Assembly: GCA_017506865.1 (NCBI GenBank)
Contig: JAFCMP010000023.1
Coordinates: 310,001-374,000 of the forward strand
Direction of reading: 5' to 3'
Length of the DNA stretch: 64,000 nt
DNA from: Tribonema minus
Lineage: Eukaryota; Sar; Xanthophyceae; Tribonematales; Tribonemataceae
Shown: piece after piece, positions 27,107 to 39,140 of the stretch
Numbering within the stretch: position 1 is the first letter of the stretch
Layout: the number at the start of each line of letters is the position of its first letter
Position numbers and translations under genes: made by a program
Notes under the pieces: model-generated
Databases searched by the model: none
Seen by the model: the letters and a program-made list of their open reading frames with translations, nothing else
What the model was told of the DNA's origin: nothing

Positions 27107-27559
27107 ATGACCATGGATGAAGGCGTGAGCCAACAACCTCAACGAGAAGGGCCTAGGGATGAGGCCAACAGATATATAGCGGCCAAGGGCATAGACAGCC
27201 TTTTTCAGGAGCTTTGCACTAGAGTGATGTATCACAGGCCCAGCGATCCCAACGCCTTTCTGCTGGAGGTGCTAGACACACTGAGAACAGCAAGGGATAG
27301 CATGGTGCCGACAGCCTTCTTTACCGCAGAGGACATTGAGGCCACCTTCGGTATGATGGATCCCACCGGCAAGGGCAGCGTCAGCAGGCAACAATACGAG
27401 CAAGCTCTGCGGAACGTGGGCGTGGAGAAGCCAGCGGTGGCGCTACCTGAAGGCGAGCAGGAGAGGGTTTGCAGGAGTACCTTTCAACGGTGCATGCAAG
27501 AGGAGCTAGCTGCCGCCTCTGTGGCGATGTATGGTGCGTCATCGGCGTTGAAGTCGTGA
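27107..27559 (+). CDS. EFCAB10-like ciliary EF-hand protein
   Basis: Single exon of 150 residues, ATG 27107 (a second ATG at 27113), stop at 27559. Seen: a DPY-30/RIIa-type dimerisation helix pair at about 18-60, NRYIAAKGIDSLFQELC followed by RPSDPNAFLLEVL. One EF-hand follows at about 73-105 with loop DPTGKGSVSRQQ. The loop has Gln instead of the usual Glu at position 12, so Ca binding is doubtful. Known: EFCAB10-type proteins pair an RIIa-like domain with one EF-hand and are conserved in ciliated species. The head-to-head placement with SPAG6 supports a ciliary role. An upstream in-frame extension without ATG exists and is not used here. Confidence 0.75.
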   Translation: MTMDEGVSQQPQREGPRDEANRYIAAKGIDSLFQELCTRVMYHRPSDPNAFLLEVLDTLRTARDSMVPTAFFTAEDIEATFGMMDPTGKGSVSRQQYEQALRNVGVEKPAVALPEGEQERVCRSTFQRCMQEELAAASVAMYGASSALKS

Positions 27560-28952
27560 CAATATCTTGTCAATGTACACAATTTTTTGAAATCGCAGGG
27601 GATTGGGCCATGAATGCAATTTCTCGTGCACTTGTCCCCTGATACGCGCCAATGTATCTTGTAGACTGCTGCAAACAGCACCTCTTTGGTCCTAGCATGT
27701 TTGATGTCACAGCGAGTGAACCGCGACAGCAGCAGCACTGTCAGTGCTTGCGATCTGCGTACCTCAGCACACACACCATCACGGTACAGCTGCCGCTGAA
27801 GTGCTCTCTCTCGTCACAAGGCCTGCGCTAGACTGTTGCACATGGCAATTGAATTGGTGACCATCATTGCTGTATTTTTGCGGTGGAAGACAAGCAAGAG
27901 ATGCAATGTGCCTCGAGAGCACTCCAGGGCATTGCTGTCACATAACACTCGCAAGCTCATGTGCTGCAGTACTTGCATGCCAGCCGATGCGATGCAAGGC
28001 ACATGCCTGATAGCACCATGTAAGACAAGCCTGAGCCTAAGACACTGCCTGTTGGTTCCTGCAGTTCCAGCAGCATGCACGCTCGCAGCTCATGCCTAGT
28101 AGTAACCACAGCTGCATCTGGATGAATTTTTTGGCACCCGAAGGGGGCAATTATATCAGAACACTCAGCAAGCAAATTGCTTTGAGGCCGCACTAAGCGT
28201 GCTTGCGTCCTCGGCACTGGTGATTCACATACCATGTTGCATTGTCGATGCCGTTGCCCATGTTGAATACGCTTATACTTGCGAGTGTATATGCGGCGAA
28301 AAAGTGGTAGGTACTGCACGCAGAGCGTTGTCGCCCCCCCCACCCCCAAAACCCTGCCAATGCTGCACCATTCTCGGCGCACAGAGCTCACGCTCGTGCA
28401 TGTACTGCACAAAGTCACGCACATGACAGTGCATGCTGCCATGGCTGAGCTGCAAGCTGATTTGCTGCTCACATGCAGCCTCCTGGATATTACCCTCTCC
28501 TTGACCGCATCCCCATCGAGTGATGTATGTTCAGCTGTGTCCGTTGACCTTGCCATGCTGAGTACGCTACACACTGTCCATACATATGTGTCCCCAGGAT
28601 GGCGTACGCAGTAGCACCTGTGTCCTGCGGCATGCAATATGTTGCGTATGCTACACACGCATGTTGCTCGCAAGACAACACGTACCCGCCAAAGCAGTGT
28701 CAGTTCTCCTGCGAAATCGCGCAAGCTACCACGGTCTTCGCACTTCAAAGTGTGCGACGCCCTCATAGGTGTTTTTGCGGCCAGCAACCGTAGGCAGTGC
28801 TGACACCATTCCTGCATCTGCTCTCGGGACTACATGACATCTGCGTCGTGCTGGAAGGTCATGCGTGCCAGCGCTGCTTTGCCGGGCACCGTAAACGACT
28901 GCCCCACCTGGCGCGGCCTGCTGGCCGTGGGGAGTCGTGGCTTGAACTTGAA
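27560..28952. other. 1.4 kb convergent intergenic region
   Basis: Between two genes that end towards each other. Only short unsupported frames are present. A C-rich run occurs at 28335-28350. Confidence 0.5.
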
Positions 28953-31900
28953 CTACTTCCTGCAGATGAGCAGGTAGCGCGGCACGCACGCCTCGTTGCG
29001 GAACAGCACCAGCTCCGTGAACGGCTTCTGTGTGGGGGGGGCCTCTCCATGCAAGGGAGGGGGCGGCGCATAGCGCTGCGCATACCCGAACCTTGCAGCA
29101 GCGGCGGCGTGACTGCTGCCTGCAACAAGAGAAGCAGCCGAGCGTGGTGCCATTCTTCTCGCATTGAGTGATGAGCGCTGCTGTTTGAACCCTTGAGCCT
29201 GCGTCTTGCGCGCGCTCGACCACTTGAGAGTGAGCTGACTCACAAACAAACGAAGGCATGAAATCGTTCACCCATGCAAGTGCAAAGAGCAACAGGGCAT
29301 GTCAGGGGACTGGTGGTTATAGTGACTTTGAGTTCTGGTGGCAATACTTCATTGCCTTGTGACTGCAACCAGTGACATATACGACTTCAATGTATGCTGA
29401 ATCACGTGAGTGAACTACAGATACTTGAGATAGTTGCAAGCTATGTGTTTGATCAATCAAACACACTACTTTGAAACACAGATGCGCCCGTGAACGACAG
29501 CAGAGTATCCGCAGTGGCGCTGTCAACACCGACGCAGCCGCAAAGCAGATCCACTGCCCTGCCCCATGCATGCATCAGTATCCCGCACAGCTGCAAAGTG
29601 CAAGTTGCGTACGTCATGGCTCACGCGCGCAGCAGAATGCACAATTCAACGGCATCGACGCCACTGTGCGTTTCAGCAGCAGGATCATCAGCACGCCTTC
29701 GCAATGAGCGGCGCCTTTGCATCGTCCCGCCTGGGGGGGGGGGGGCAGCGCACCTGCGCGTGGACGCCGCAGCTGTCGTAGCCGTGCGGCAGGCCGCTGT
29801 GGCCGTGGTTGCCGACGGCTATCGCTCCTGCCGCAACATCGCATATGAACAGCGGGTACGCGCCAAGTGAGGGAGTGGCGCGTCCCCTGCCGTACGCGGC
29901 GGCGATTGCGGGCTGCTCCGAGACGAAGATGGCGTTGTGCGCGGTGCGCTCACGGCTGAGGCCGATGGTGCAGATGTTGCACGCTGCGCAGTTGGACTGC
30001 CCACTGGGGGAAAACGAGGTAGGGGCAGGGCTGAGTAGTTTTACACTGGGGTAGGACTAGGGTTCGGTTCAGCGCTAGGTTAGGTCAGATTGATGTTTAG
30101 TGTCAGCGTCAGCCCCCCTTTGTGCTGAGGCCAAGTCGGTGCTACTGTACTCCTGGTGTCACCTCTGTCGCTTTTACGAATGCTGATACTGCCGATGTCG
30201 TGTTAGCAATTGCGAACCGGTGACACCAGCGTCAGCTTCAGAGAAGAAGCTCGGCGCTCTATGACCTGACATTCATTGGAGGATGCCCATCACTGAAAGC
30301 AGACCACTTCAATTTTGCCAATGATCAATGCGTGCGTCACTACTCTCTCATGGAGACCATATTGGCAAACCTTATGAGAACCAATCGTGAACATCAGCAA
30401 ACCCCTGATATTTCAATATCGTGGGCATGTGCATCCCACACATTGTAGACTACTAGTATGTCGGAAGCCAAGTGCGTTATGCAGTCTGTCATGGACACTC
30501 GCAAAGGCTTACCATGGCCCCAGATCAGGCACCGATTCTATCATGGCCAAGTTGCATGCCATACTGGTGCCGTGGAAGCAGCGCCTGATGGTGCCTGCCT
30601 TGCTAGCTGCATAGGCCTCGAAGCGCCTGCCACAGAGGGGGCAGAAGGAGTTCTTTGACTCTGCGCCAGATGACTGAGCAGAGTGTCAGCAACATCTTGA
30701 GCATACGCCCCTGCTGCACGTGCTGGGCACTTGATCACTTCAAGTTAAGCTGCACAGCCTGCAATGCGCATTGTACACTGGGTATGCACACTGTGGCTAC
30801 TGTACTTGTGCAGGAGCCGTGCTCGAGCCGAGTTCAGTCATCTGACGTTGGCACCTCCGCCACAGCAAGTTGAATATGCTGGTATGGTTCTCGTTCCACC
30901 ACGTGCGTTGAGTTCATTGTACATCTCAATGTTGTTATATGGCCGATGCAACACAGCGCACTTGACAGTATGACTTGTACTGACAGTTCAGCGAAATACT
31001 TGTTCGTAGTTCTGTGTCGACAAGTGAGCAAGGCCAATGTGCACACTTCAACTTGAATGCAAAAGACATGCGCTTGATTTCATTGACATGCAAGTGTCGT
31101 ATGCGCACAGCATCAATGGCATGTCATCATCGCTTTGATCGTCGGCAAATCGCCACCCCATTCAGATTATAAAAGCCATACCGGCCATGTAGCAGCCTAC
31201 AATGTACTTTTACTGATTTCGCTTCGCTAGGGGCGCCAAAAGCCCCCTCTGTGGATGTGCAATGTACTTCTTGCAAGCCAACGACACTTCTCAATCACCT
31301 CACTACAGCGGCCGGCGGTTGGACCTTGAACACGCTCTGAACCTTCAGGCCCCCCGCTGGGCCGGGGCCCCTCCACCCATAACGCACTGCTGCAGCAGCC
31401 TGTCGCTCAATGAACTGTTGCAGCGCGGTACGCTCCGGATGGGCCTGAGCCAGCGCTCGCAACTTAAAACGGCGTCCAGGGGGAGTCTTGACGGCGGTTA
31501 TCAAGCGCGGCCGCCGTCTGCGAGCAGTGCGTGTGTGTGTGTTTGTGTGTGTGGTCAGCGTTGGCGTAGTGGTGCCACGTGAGACTGTACCAGCATGCCT
31601 CAGGCGTGCCTATGTGAATGCGCCTTGCACGCTGACGTGGGACGTAGCCAATGCTTCAAGGCATGCTCACGTGGCGCAAAGTTGTTGCTGAGCAGCAAGA
31701 TTGGGAAATGATGTTGATGCGCTGACAGCTTCAGCGTCCATGAGAAGTCGTCCGTAGGCTCCTCTCACTCCTTACGGACTGTTGTGTCCAAGCTGTGACA
31801 GGCCCCCATGAGGCCAGCCCGTTATGGTTTGTTTTCACATTCATCTACAACAGCTGCAAGGCCTACAGCAGGTGGCATTGTGTGGCACCAGAGTTTGCGA

Positions 31901-32678
31901 GCTTCCTAGTGGTGCACCGTGCAGGTGAGTGCACCATGGCCAGTCGAAGCAGTGTGCTGGCGGCCTCGCACCGCGTCCACCATTCATAGCGGCAATCGCG
32001 TTTTGCTTTGCTCGCATCAGCAGGCGACGCACCCAGCTGCCATTCGCTGAAGCATACTTTGAAGTATAGGACGTGCCGCAACTGCTAGTGCATCCAAAAA
32101 GAACTGAAAATCAATACACTCAGCAGATCACCTGACCTGGGGGGGGGCTTTGCGGGCACTGGCCTCTTGCTAAGCATCACCACATCCCCTGATGTGTCAC
32201 GTGCCTGCGCAGGCGGGTTTGCCACTGTTCTTGCAGCTGCATTGGTGCGGGGAGTTACTGCAGCTTCAGCAGGCTCTATGCGCAGAAGAAACTCCACTTC
32301 CTGGCTTCGTCGCCGGCCCGCCTGCAAAGAATGTGTACGGACCAAAAGCGCAAGACACGACAGACACGGACAGGTGTGTCGCTCGCATTCAAAATCATCG
32401 CTGCAACTTGAAGCTGAGATTTTCTTACATCAAGTCAGCCACATACAGTCTGTTGTAAGCGCTAGGAAGACAAGGCATTTATTGTTTTTCGACCCTCACT
32501 TCGCATCGCGCCCCGCTGGTGGCGTGTAGCCCACAACAGATGTTGGAGCCACCGTGCAGAACACTTCGACCTCATCATCTGATGTCTCAGATCCTGGTCC
32601 CTTGTCCCGAGCAGATTTCAGGCTGTAAGCGGCGGCTTGATTGCCAGCAGCACCATGCGTGACACTGGATGTTGGCAT
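28953..32678 (-). CDS. PARP-like ADP-ribosyltransferase, array copy 3 (divergent)
   Basis: Exons: 32500-32678 (ATG 32678), 32137 to about 32321, 31299-31517, 30513-30626, 29754-30003 and 28953-29027. Seen: SIM-like motifs SDDEVEVFCTV, QEVEFLLRI and GDVVMLSKRP, the ITAVKTPPGRRF / AHPER block, RFEAYAASKAGTIRRCFHGT (catalytic His), then C-x4-C-x2-C-x2-C and the C-terminal TELVLFRNEACVPRYLL with the catalytic-type Glu. The GxGxYF segment holding the catalytic Tyr in copies 1 and 2 is replaced by AHNAIFVSEQPAIAAAYG. Two exons of the other copies are fused here. Exon 1 ends in phase 2 but the best exon 2 acceptor (TTCTTTGCAG) is phase 0; an acceptor 16 bases further on would fit. Inferred: retains the fold and reader motifs, perhaps inactive or altered chemistry. 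Confidence 0.72.
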
Positions 32679-33913
32679 GCTGCTGCTTCAGGCGAGGCAA
32701 CACCTTCAAAAAAATAGACGGGCTAAACTTCAACTTCAATGTGAAACCGCGGAGAGAACCCCTTTGCTGGCGAGTGCAGATCATGGCAGCTGGCGACCTT
32801 GTCTTGCGCCTGCGAGCACGTCCAGTCTCGCGTATTCTCCTCGGGGAAAAACTCCTCCAAATTTGTAAGCAGCCTCTCGCGTACTTACTAGCACCGCGAC
32901 ATCTGCCTGGCGGCCCTGACCACGTGAGCTGCCACTGTATGATGTCTCGCAGAGTTCGCCATTAGCTGATGTTTTCGAGCTGCTCAAGTTGGCGCTGGAT
33001 AATCATTCCGAACCATGTCCTACCAGATATCTCTGGAGCCTGCAAACTGAGCTTACTCGGTCAGACAGTGTGTGTATGCTCAGCTTGATGCCCTCAGAAT
33101 ATGTACGCAGCAAGCAATCTTACATGACAAAACGTACACCACGCAACATATTGTGCCGCCTACAGCGCCGTACAAGCATGAAGGTTCTGGCATGCGCCGC
33201 GCACTGACGGTGGGAACAGACAAATTCACCATCCATACCTACTACAGTAGTAGTACTTTGAAAGCGTTGTCTATCAGTGTGGCCGCACCTGCAACCATGC
33301 CAGCTTGATTTATTGTGATTGGAGGTTGGCAGCGGCAAATGTTGCCTCTGCGCCCAAACATCTTGAACCTGGCATGTAGCCAGCCACCAGATGCATTGCA
33401 TTTTTCGTGCCGTGCATCCTGCTGCAAAACCTCTATGCCAGCGCTGTCCCAACTGACCCTTCCTCTCAGCACCACCAGCTACGCATTTTTTGGTGTTGAC
33501 CTCGCTCCCCCCCCCCCGGCCTCGCAAGGTACCCCAACATCACAAAAGACGCTGTGAAGACACAATTGCATCAAACAAATGTGCGTTGCAGCTGCGGCAC
33601 AGCCAGTGCCAGCCCAGATGAAAGGCGCGCGCACCAACATGCCAGCACAGGCTGGCACCACCGCTCATCGCGCGCACATCGCCCAGACGCCGTGCCGAAC
33701 ATTGCGGCTACAGGCCACCCGACGCCTGCACCTACGGGGCGATACCACACACACCCCCGGCAGCTGAGGCGGCATCTGCCGCCGCCCTCTGCAAACAGTG
33801 CCGTGGCGACGTGCCGGCACTCAGACATAGTCTTGTGCACGCAAGGTTGGTGTCGTCTCGTGTCTTGTGCCTCATGTAACTGTAGACAACTCCAGCAGCA
33901 TCCCGCGCGCGCG
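32679..33913. other. 1.2 kb intergenic between PARP copies 3 and 2
   Basis: Holds the copy 3 promoter and the copy 2 3' flank. No gene or mobile element is visible; there is a C-run at 33507-33516. Confidence 0.5.
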
Positions 33914-36900
33914 TCAGAAGAGCCGCGCGGGCCGGCACAGGAGCAGGTAGCGCGGCACGGAGGCATCGTCGCGGTAGACCACCAGTTCGTCCATTAGCCG
34001 GCTGAGCCGCTTGACTTCGGGGGGGGCGCGGCCGCCGCCCCCCGCCCCGCGCGCGGTGTGCTTCCCCGTGACAGCCTGCGAGCGCCAGAGCGGCGCGCAC
34101 CACATGCTGTTCAAATGAGATTTGCGTTTTGAGGCCACCGATTCGTGCACTGTGAGACAGTGCATGCTTGCGCTTGTCCTGCACTTCAGTTTGACTCATG
34201 TCGTGCGTCGCCGGGTGCGTGTGTGGCGGAGATGGCGCGGCGTGGCATGTGGTTGTGCAGCAAGGCAAGGGAGGGTCCCCGCCCCCACTCCGCAGGGACG
34301 TCACACAAGTTGTGACCTGACTGGTGATTTCAGCCTGCTGTCACAATGCTAACAGTGTGAGCCGACCATGATGCCACGCGAGCATGACGCCTGCGACGTC
34401 GGGTGCGGGTTTGATGAGCAGCGCTGGTCAGCTCAGCCCACGCGCATCCAACACTGAGTCTCCGTGACGCGAAATAGTGTCCATGCCTGCCATCTGTGTT
34501 GGAAGCTGTTCGAGAATGCATGCGCAATCGTGCTCAACCAGTTGGCGTCGTCTGACAGCCGTACCCACCCCCCTTCCCCCCCCCCCACGGAGGCCGCAAT
34601 GAACACGAGTGCAAGAGTACTACTTCTACTTGAAGTAGCTAGTTGCTGAGCAGCGCGCAGACGACAGCAGCACTCATCCTAACCTTTACCACCGTGTGCC
34701 CCACGGTGTCGTAGCCCATCGGCGGGGCTTGAGCGGCCTTGTTGACGTACGTGCGGCCGGCCACAACGTCGCACACGAGCAGCATGAAGTGCTGCGCGCC
34801 CGCCTGCGTCCGCAGCGACGGTCGCCAGCGGCACTGGCGTTGGTGTATGTCGGGGTCAGGATGGCTAGCTGTGAGGACCGTTGATGTATTCAACCGCAAG
34901 CGGGCCTTTACGACGGGAGTGACTACGTAATGGCCAACAGGGCCAACTGTCATGACAACAAGGCAGTCACAGCGAGTTCAGTATTTCCGGGTGTGTTACA
35001 GACAAGAAACCAGCGGCACGATGACTGTGTAATAAGCAATGACATGGTAATGCAGGCTGCAAGCAAGGACCATCGTGTTCAAGACGCTGTGCAGAGTCTG
35101 GTTCAGAGTCTATTGACCTGAGCTACGCGGACATTGGAAGCTGAGCACAACCACTGTGAGTAAATGTGCAGTGCCGGATTCACTACCTTCGAAATTCACA
35201 TTGTCTCAAGCTGTCGTGCAGCACACAACTTTGCAGTTTCGCAAGCAGCAATGCCCTCATGGACCCCAATACCTGCACTGTCACCATACATATCAACACA
35301 TAATTTGAAGCAACGCTTGTTTCATGTTGAAGTTGCTTGGTAAAGTCTCACTGAAGCAGCAGTACCACACAGCAGCGGTCTCTCCCATAATCCCAGGGCT
35401 TGCAATGAGCGCACAACGACATGCATGGATGGGCGCGTCCAGCCTCACCATTGCCCCATACGCCTGCGACTTGCTCACGTTCTCGGTGAAGTAGGTGCCC
35501 TTGCCGTACGTCCCGTGCTTTGCAAAGTCGATGCTGAGGCCGCCCGTGCAGATGTTGCACGCCGCGCAATTGGACTGCCCGCTGCAACAACGCACGAGCA
35601 ATGAGTATGAGTGACCGAAAGTACATGGACAGCGGTTGCAGGGTCAGGGCTGCGCTTTCCACTGCGCTGCAGATGGTGGTATCGCAGCGGGTCATGGTGT
35701 GTCTGGCTGCGCCTCAATCTTGTTAAAAATTGTAGCGGGGGCATTGATCTTTGTGTAGCCAACCCTAACCCTAATACTACACCTTGTGCAGAGGCCACAG
35801 CGGGCGAGATTCTCCAGGACCTGAAGCCCAATCGTAGCTGGCCTGGCTGTCAGTGAGCGTACTGTTAGGCAGCGCTTGCTTTCAGCTGCCAGCTTATGTG
35901 TGCGTTGCGAGCACATGCTGCGCACGGGCATCGGAGTCGCATACCTTGCACATCTTTGAACCATAGGGTTCCACCCCACAAGCGGAAGTAAGTAAGAAGA
36001 TTCTGAAGCACCTAACACACTGGCACTGAACATACCAGCCTTTGGCAGTTGCACTTTCCAAGCTCGGTTCAGCTGCCCATGTGCTGCCGTTGAAAGGCCA
36101 TTCATTCTGGCCGTGTGGGAAGCGCAACAGGCGTTAGTGAAAAATGACGTCTTCGAGAAATGCCTTACATCTACAGCATTCACATTCCTTGCGGTCTGTC
36201 GTCATGTGCAGGAGCAGACACTATCTATGGGGCAACGTACCATGGCCCCAGCTCTGCAACCTCCTCCATGCGAACCAGGTTGCACGCGCTCTTGGTGCCG
36301 TGGAAGCAGCGCTTGACGGTGCGCGGCTTGGTGGCAGCGTACGCCTCGAAACGCCTGCCACAACAGTAACCATCAGACAAAAGGACACGTAAGTCAGTGT
36401 TGCTCAGCGTACGCCGCCGTAGACATCAGATACGCATCACGATGCTGCATGACCTGCGCTGCGATGTCAGCCTTGCCATAAGTCTGTCCATGCGCATCGC
36501 CGTACTGGTGATGTGCTGCGGCAGGCGTCGTCATGGTTGCGTCAATCTTGTCCGGAGAGTCATCATACCCCGCAGCCGCGGTGCCCCTTGTATGCATAAC
36601 TCTACCGCTTGCACTGTCAGCTCAATAGAGCAGCAGGTTTGAGCATGAATTCGTCAGTGCACGCAAACCCAAGCGCGGTGATGTTCAGGAGACCAGTAGC
36701 CCTCTGACTTGTGCTTGCACGACCACGTGCTGATCGCTGCTTCAGCGCTGTGCCATGCACTCCATCACGCCCCAGCCCAGCGCGGACGGCGACGGACTGG
36801 CGCACACAGCAGCGCTCAACCTCCTCTGCAGTACGACGCCCACAACTCACGCGACGACGTGCGCGGGCGCGCGGATCTTGTACGCGCTGACGATCACCGG

Positions 36901-37712
36901 GCGCCCCCAGACTTGCTGCGCCTGCGCCTGCTGCGCCGCCATGGCCTGCACGTACTGCGCCACGACGCCGGGCTGCGCCCAGTTCGCGGAGTGCGCGCCG
37001 ACCGCTGCCACGGCGATGCCGCTGTCCGTCACCAGCTGCTCGAGGGCGGGGCGCTCCGGGTGCGCCGGCGCCAGCGCGAGCAGCGCGAAGGCGCCGCCTG
37101 GGGGGCGTTTGATGGCGGTGATCCAGGGTGCGTGCCGCTGCGGCCTGAGGGTCAGCGGGCGGCAGCGAGAAGCGCGAGAACAGCTGTCACAGCAGTGAGC
37201 ATTCAGTGTGGGCGTACGATGTTTGCACGGACCGATATGAGGGTATAGCGCATGTTGCTACAGGCTCTCATGGCCACACGGCGTTTTGCGCTGCCGCGGC
37301 GACTCGTGGCCCTGTACTCCCAGAATCTAGCAGCTGCAGCTAGGTGCTCGGGCTGAGGGACTCAGCGGGTAACGCTGAAACGAGATGCAATCCCCTGACG
37401 TTCGCACACATGGTGCACAAACTTTTGTGCGCCGGGCGTGTTTGCATGCACTGTGAGCGAGACACTGTGTGCGGGTCTCCAAGGCTGGGGTAGCTATACA
37501 CTGAGCACTGCATGTCGCGCTTTAAAACCAGAGCCAGGGGAAACGTGGTGGTGATGAAGCTGAAGCACAAGCAGGGCTACCAAATAAGAAACGCAAAACC
37601 ACATTGTCTACATGATCTTCTTACCTTTGTGCATTATCGGCCACTGCCGGCCTCTTGCGGGGCACCACAAGCTCCTCGAGATCGGAATCGTCATCTTGAC
37701 GCCGAATCTTCC

Positions 37713-37747
<35 letters not shown>

Positions 37748-38379
37748 CCGACTCGCGCATCTGGCTTCCGCACCAGCAAGAACATCACGTCTTCGGTGGC
37801 TTGCAGCACAGCTGCAGCTGCCGGAGTCACGCGCACTCTACGCAACAGCCGCAAGCATCATCGATAGCAAGGCAAGGATCAGGCAGAGGTCGCAACAGCT
37901 TGTGTGCGGAATGCATGCACGTTGTGGTCTAGTAGGTGTTTACTTGAGAGCACTGCCAGCTGCTGACTTGTCTAGCTCAGAAGGACGGAAGTCCTGGCAA
38001 GCTGGCTTGTGACCGAGCGCAATGGGTCGGGCAGTGGAGGTACTCAGTGTATATAACTTTCGAGAACAGGCACGGGGCCCCAGGCTCAAGTTGCCGCTGC
38101 GAAAAGAAATCGTGTTTACCTAGCGCTTGCTAATCTTTGAGGGGCTGCTGCGGTCGTGTCTTTGACTATCAAAACGTCATCGTCTGTGTCGGTGCCGTCC
38201 ATCGCGGCCGCTGCGGCCATCGCAGTTGCAGCCTGAGCAGCGGTAGCGAGCATCCCGGCTGCTCGACCTTGCAGGGGCAGGACATCGTCCTCACTGTCGG
38301 AGATCTCGACCACTTGCAAAGTTGCGGTGGCAGATTGCTTGGCGATTGTATCCCCGCGTTTGCGACGTGCACTGACCAT
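33914..38379 (-). CDS. PARP-like ADP-ribosyltransferase with tandem SIM-like motifs, array copy 2 (intact)
   Basis: Seven exons: 38120-38379, 37625-37837, 36851-37144, 36241-36354, 35449-35581, 34684-34803 and 33914-34075. Phases 2,2,2,2,0,0 all agree, giving 431 residues. Seen: four SIM-like motifs, VVEISDSEDD (23-32), TDDDVLIVKD (65-74), EDVMFLLV (102-109) and DSDLEELVVP (137-146). A Gln11 run sits at 118-128. The PARP domain follows: FHGT (H274), C294-x4-C299-x2-C302-x2-C305, TYGKGTYFTENVSKSQAYG (Y324), CDVVAGRTYVNK, YDTVGHTV and MDELVVYRDDASVPRYLL (E408). Known: H-Y-E is the catalytic triad of PARP1-type enzymes, and this FHGT...C-x4-C-x2-C-x2-C layout matches a fungal/oomycete PARP subgroup. 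Inferred: an active ADP-ribosyltransferase directed to SUMOylated targets, probably nuclear. Confidence 0.86.
37719..37750. repeat. (CTG/CAG)n tract in PARP copy 2 exon 2
   Basis: About eleven CAG-type codons on the minus strand encode the Gln run between the third and fourth SIM-like motifs. Comparable CAG tracts occur in copy 1 at 41915-41940 and 42742-42775. Confidence 0.85.
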
Positions 38380-39140
38380 CTCAAAAGCTCCTGCCGCTAG
38401 CGCCCCAGTGAGTTTGTTTGGTTGTTTGCTTTATTCTCAACGGCCACCCAAACTTAAAGAATAAAACCAAAAAGGTATACTGTGGCAGTGCAGTGCAGTG
38501 GCAGGGGCGAGCAGGCAAACACCCACCAGGCGCATGTGTGCTAATCTTGGTGCGCGGAACGAAAGCCTTCTCGCTCAATCGTGGAAGCAGTGAACAAGCT
38601 ACGTTTACTCACTCGAAGGTGAGTCTCGTGATGAGACGTCACCTCCACTAAAGCTTCAGCGTCGGAATCACCGGCTTGCAAACAACGCATAGCACGTGAC
38701 ACTTGGTAGCGCTGCTGAGACACGCATCACCAGGGCAGCATCAGGCGTCGTGAGTTGGAGTGCGACGCAAACGCAACGCGCACAAATTAGTGTACAGATC
38801 AAGGTGCGCTGCTGCGGCTCGTACTGGTATTCACAGAAATCCGCGCTCGGGTGCTGGCAAGGCTGACTTTGCATGTTTTTGCCAATAAATCCAGTGCGCT
38901 GAAGCTCAAGCTGCACAACACTGCAGCAGCAGGCCAGACGACAGCTGCGCTATCTCGCCCCTCTCACCCCCCACGCCCCGCAGACTCGTTCGAGCACACA
39001 CCATAGCAGCCTCACGCACATCAGCAGCGCCAATGAGCAGGGCTGTAGCCCTGCCTCGCACCCAAGATTGTGAACAGCACCAGCGCCAGCTGGAAGGGCA
39101 CCAGCACCATTTGTCAGGGCCCTCAGATTGCCCCGAAACC
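38380..39140. other. 0.76 kb intergenic between PARP copies 2 and 1
   Basis: Presumed copy 2 promoter and copy 1 3' flank. No gene is supported. Confidence 0.5.

Noticed and set aside
30490-30740. Apparent CPLCG zinc-knuckle before the FHGT exon in PARP copy 3
   Set aside because: It lies in the polypyrimidine tract before the conserved acceptor and is absent from copies 1 and 2.
35755-35775. AACCCTAACCCTAA telomere-like motif (also short TTAGGG pieces near 19610 and 52860)
   Set aside because: Only two units at each place, inside or beside genes; chance or minor interstitial motif rather than a telomere.
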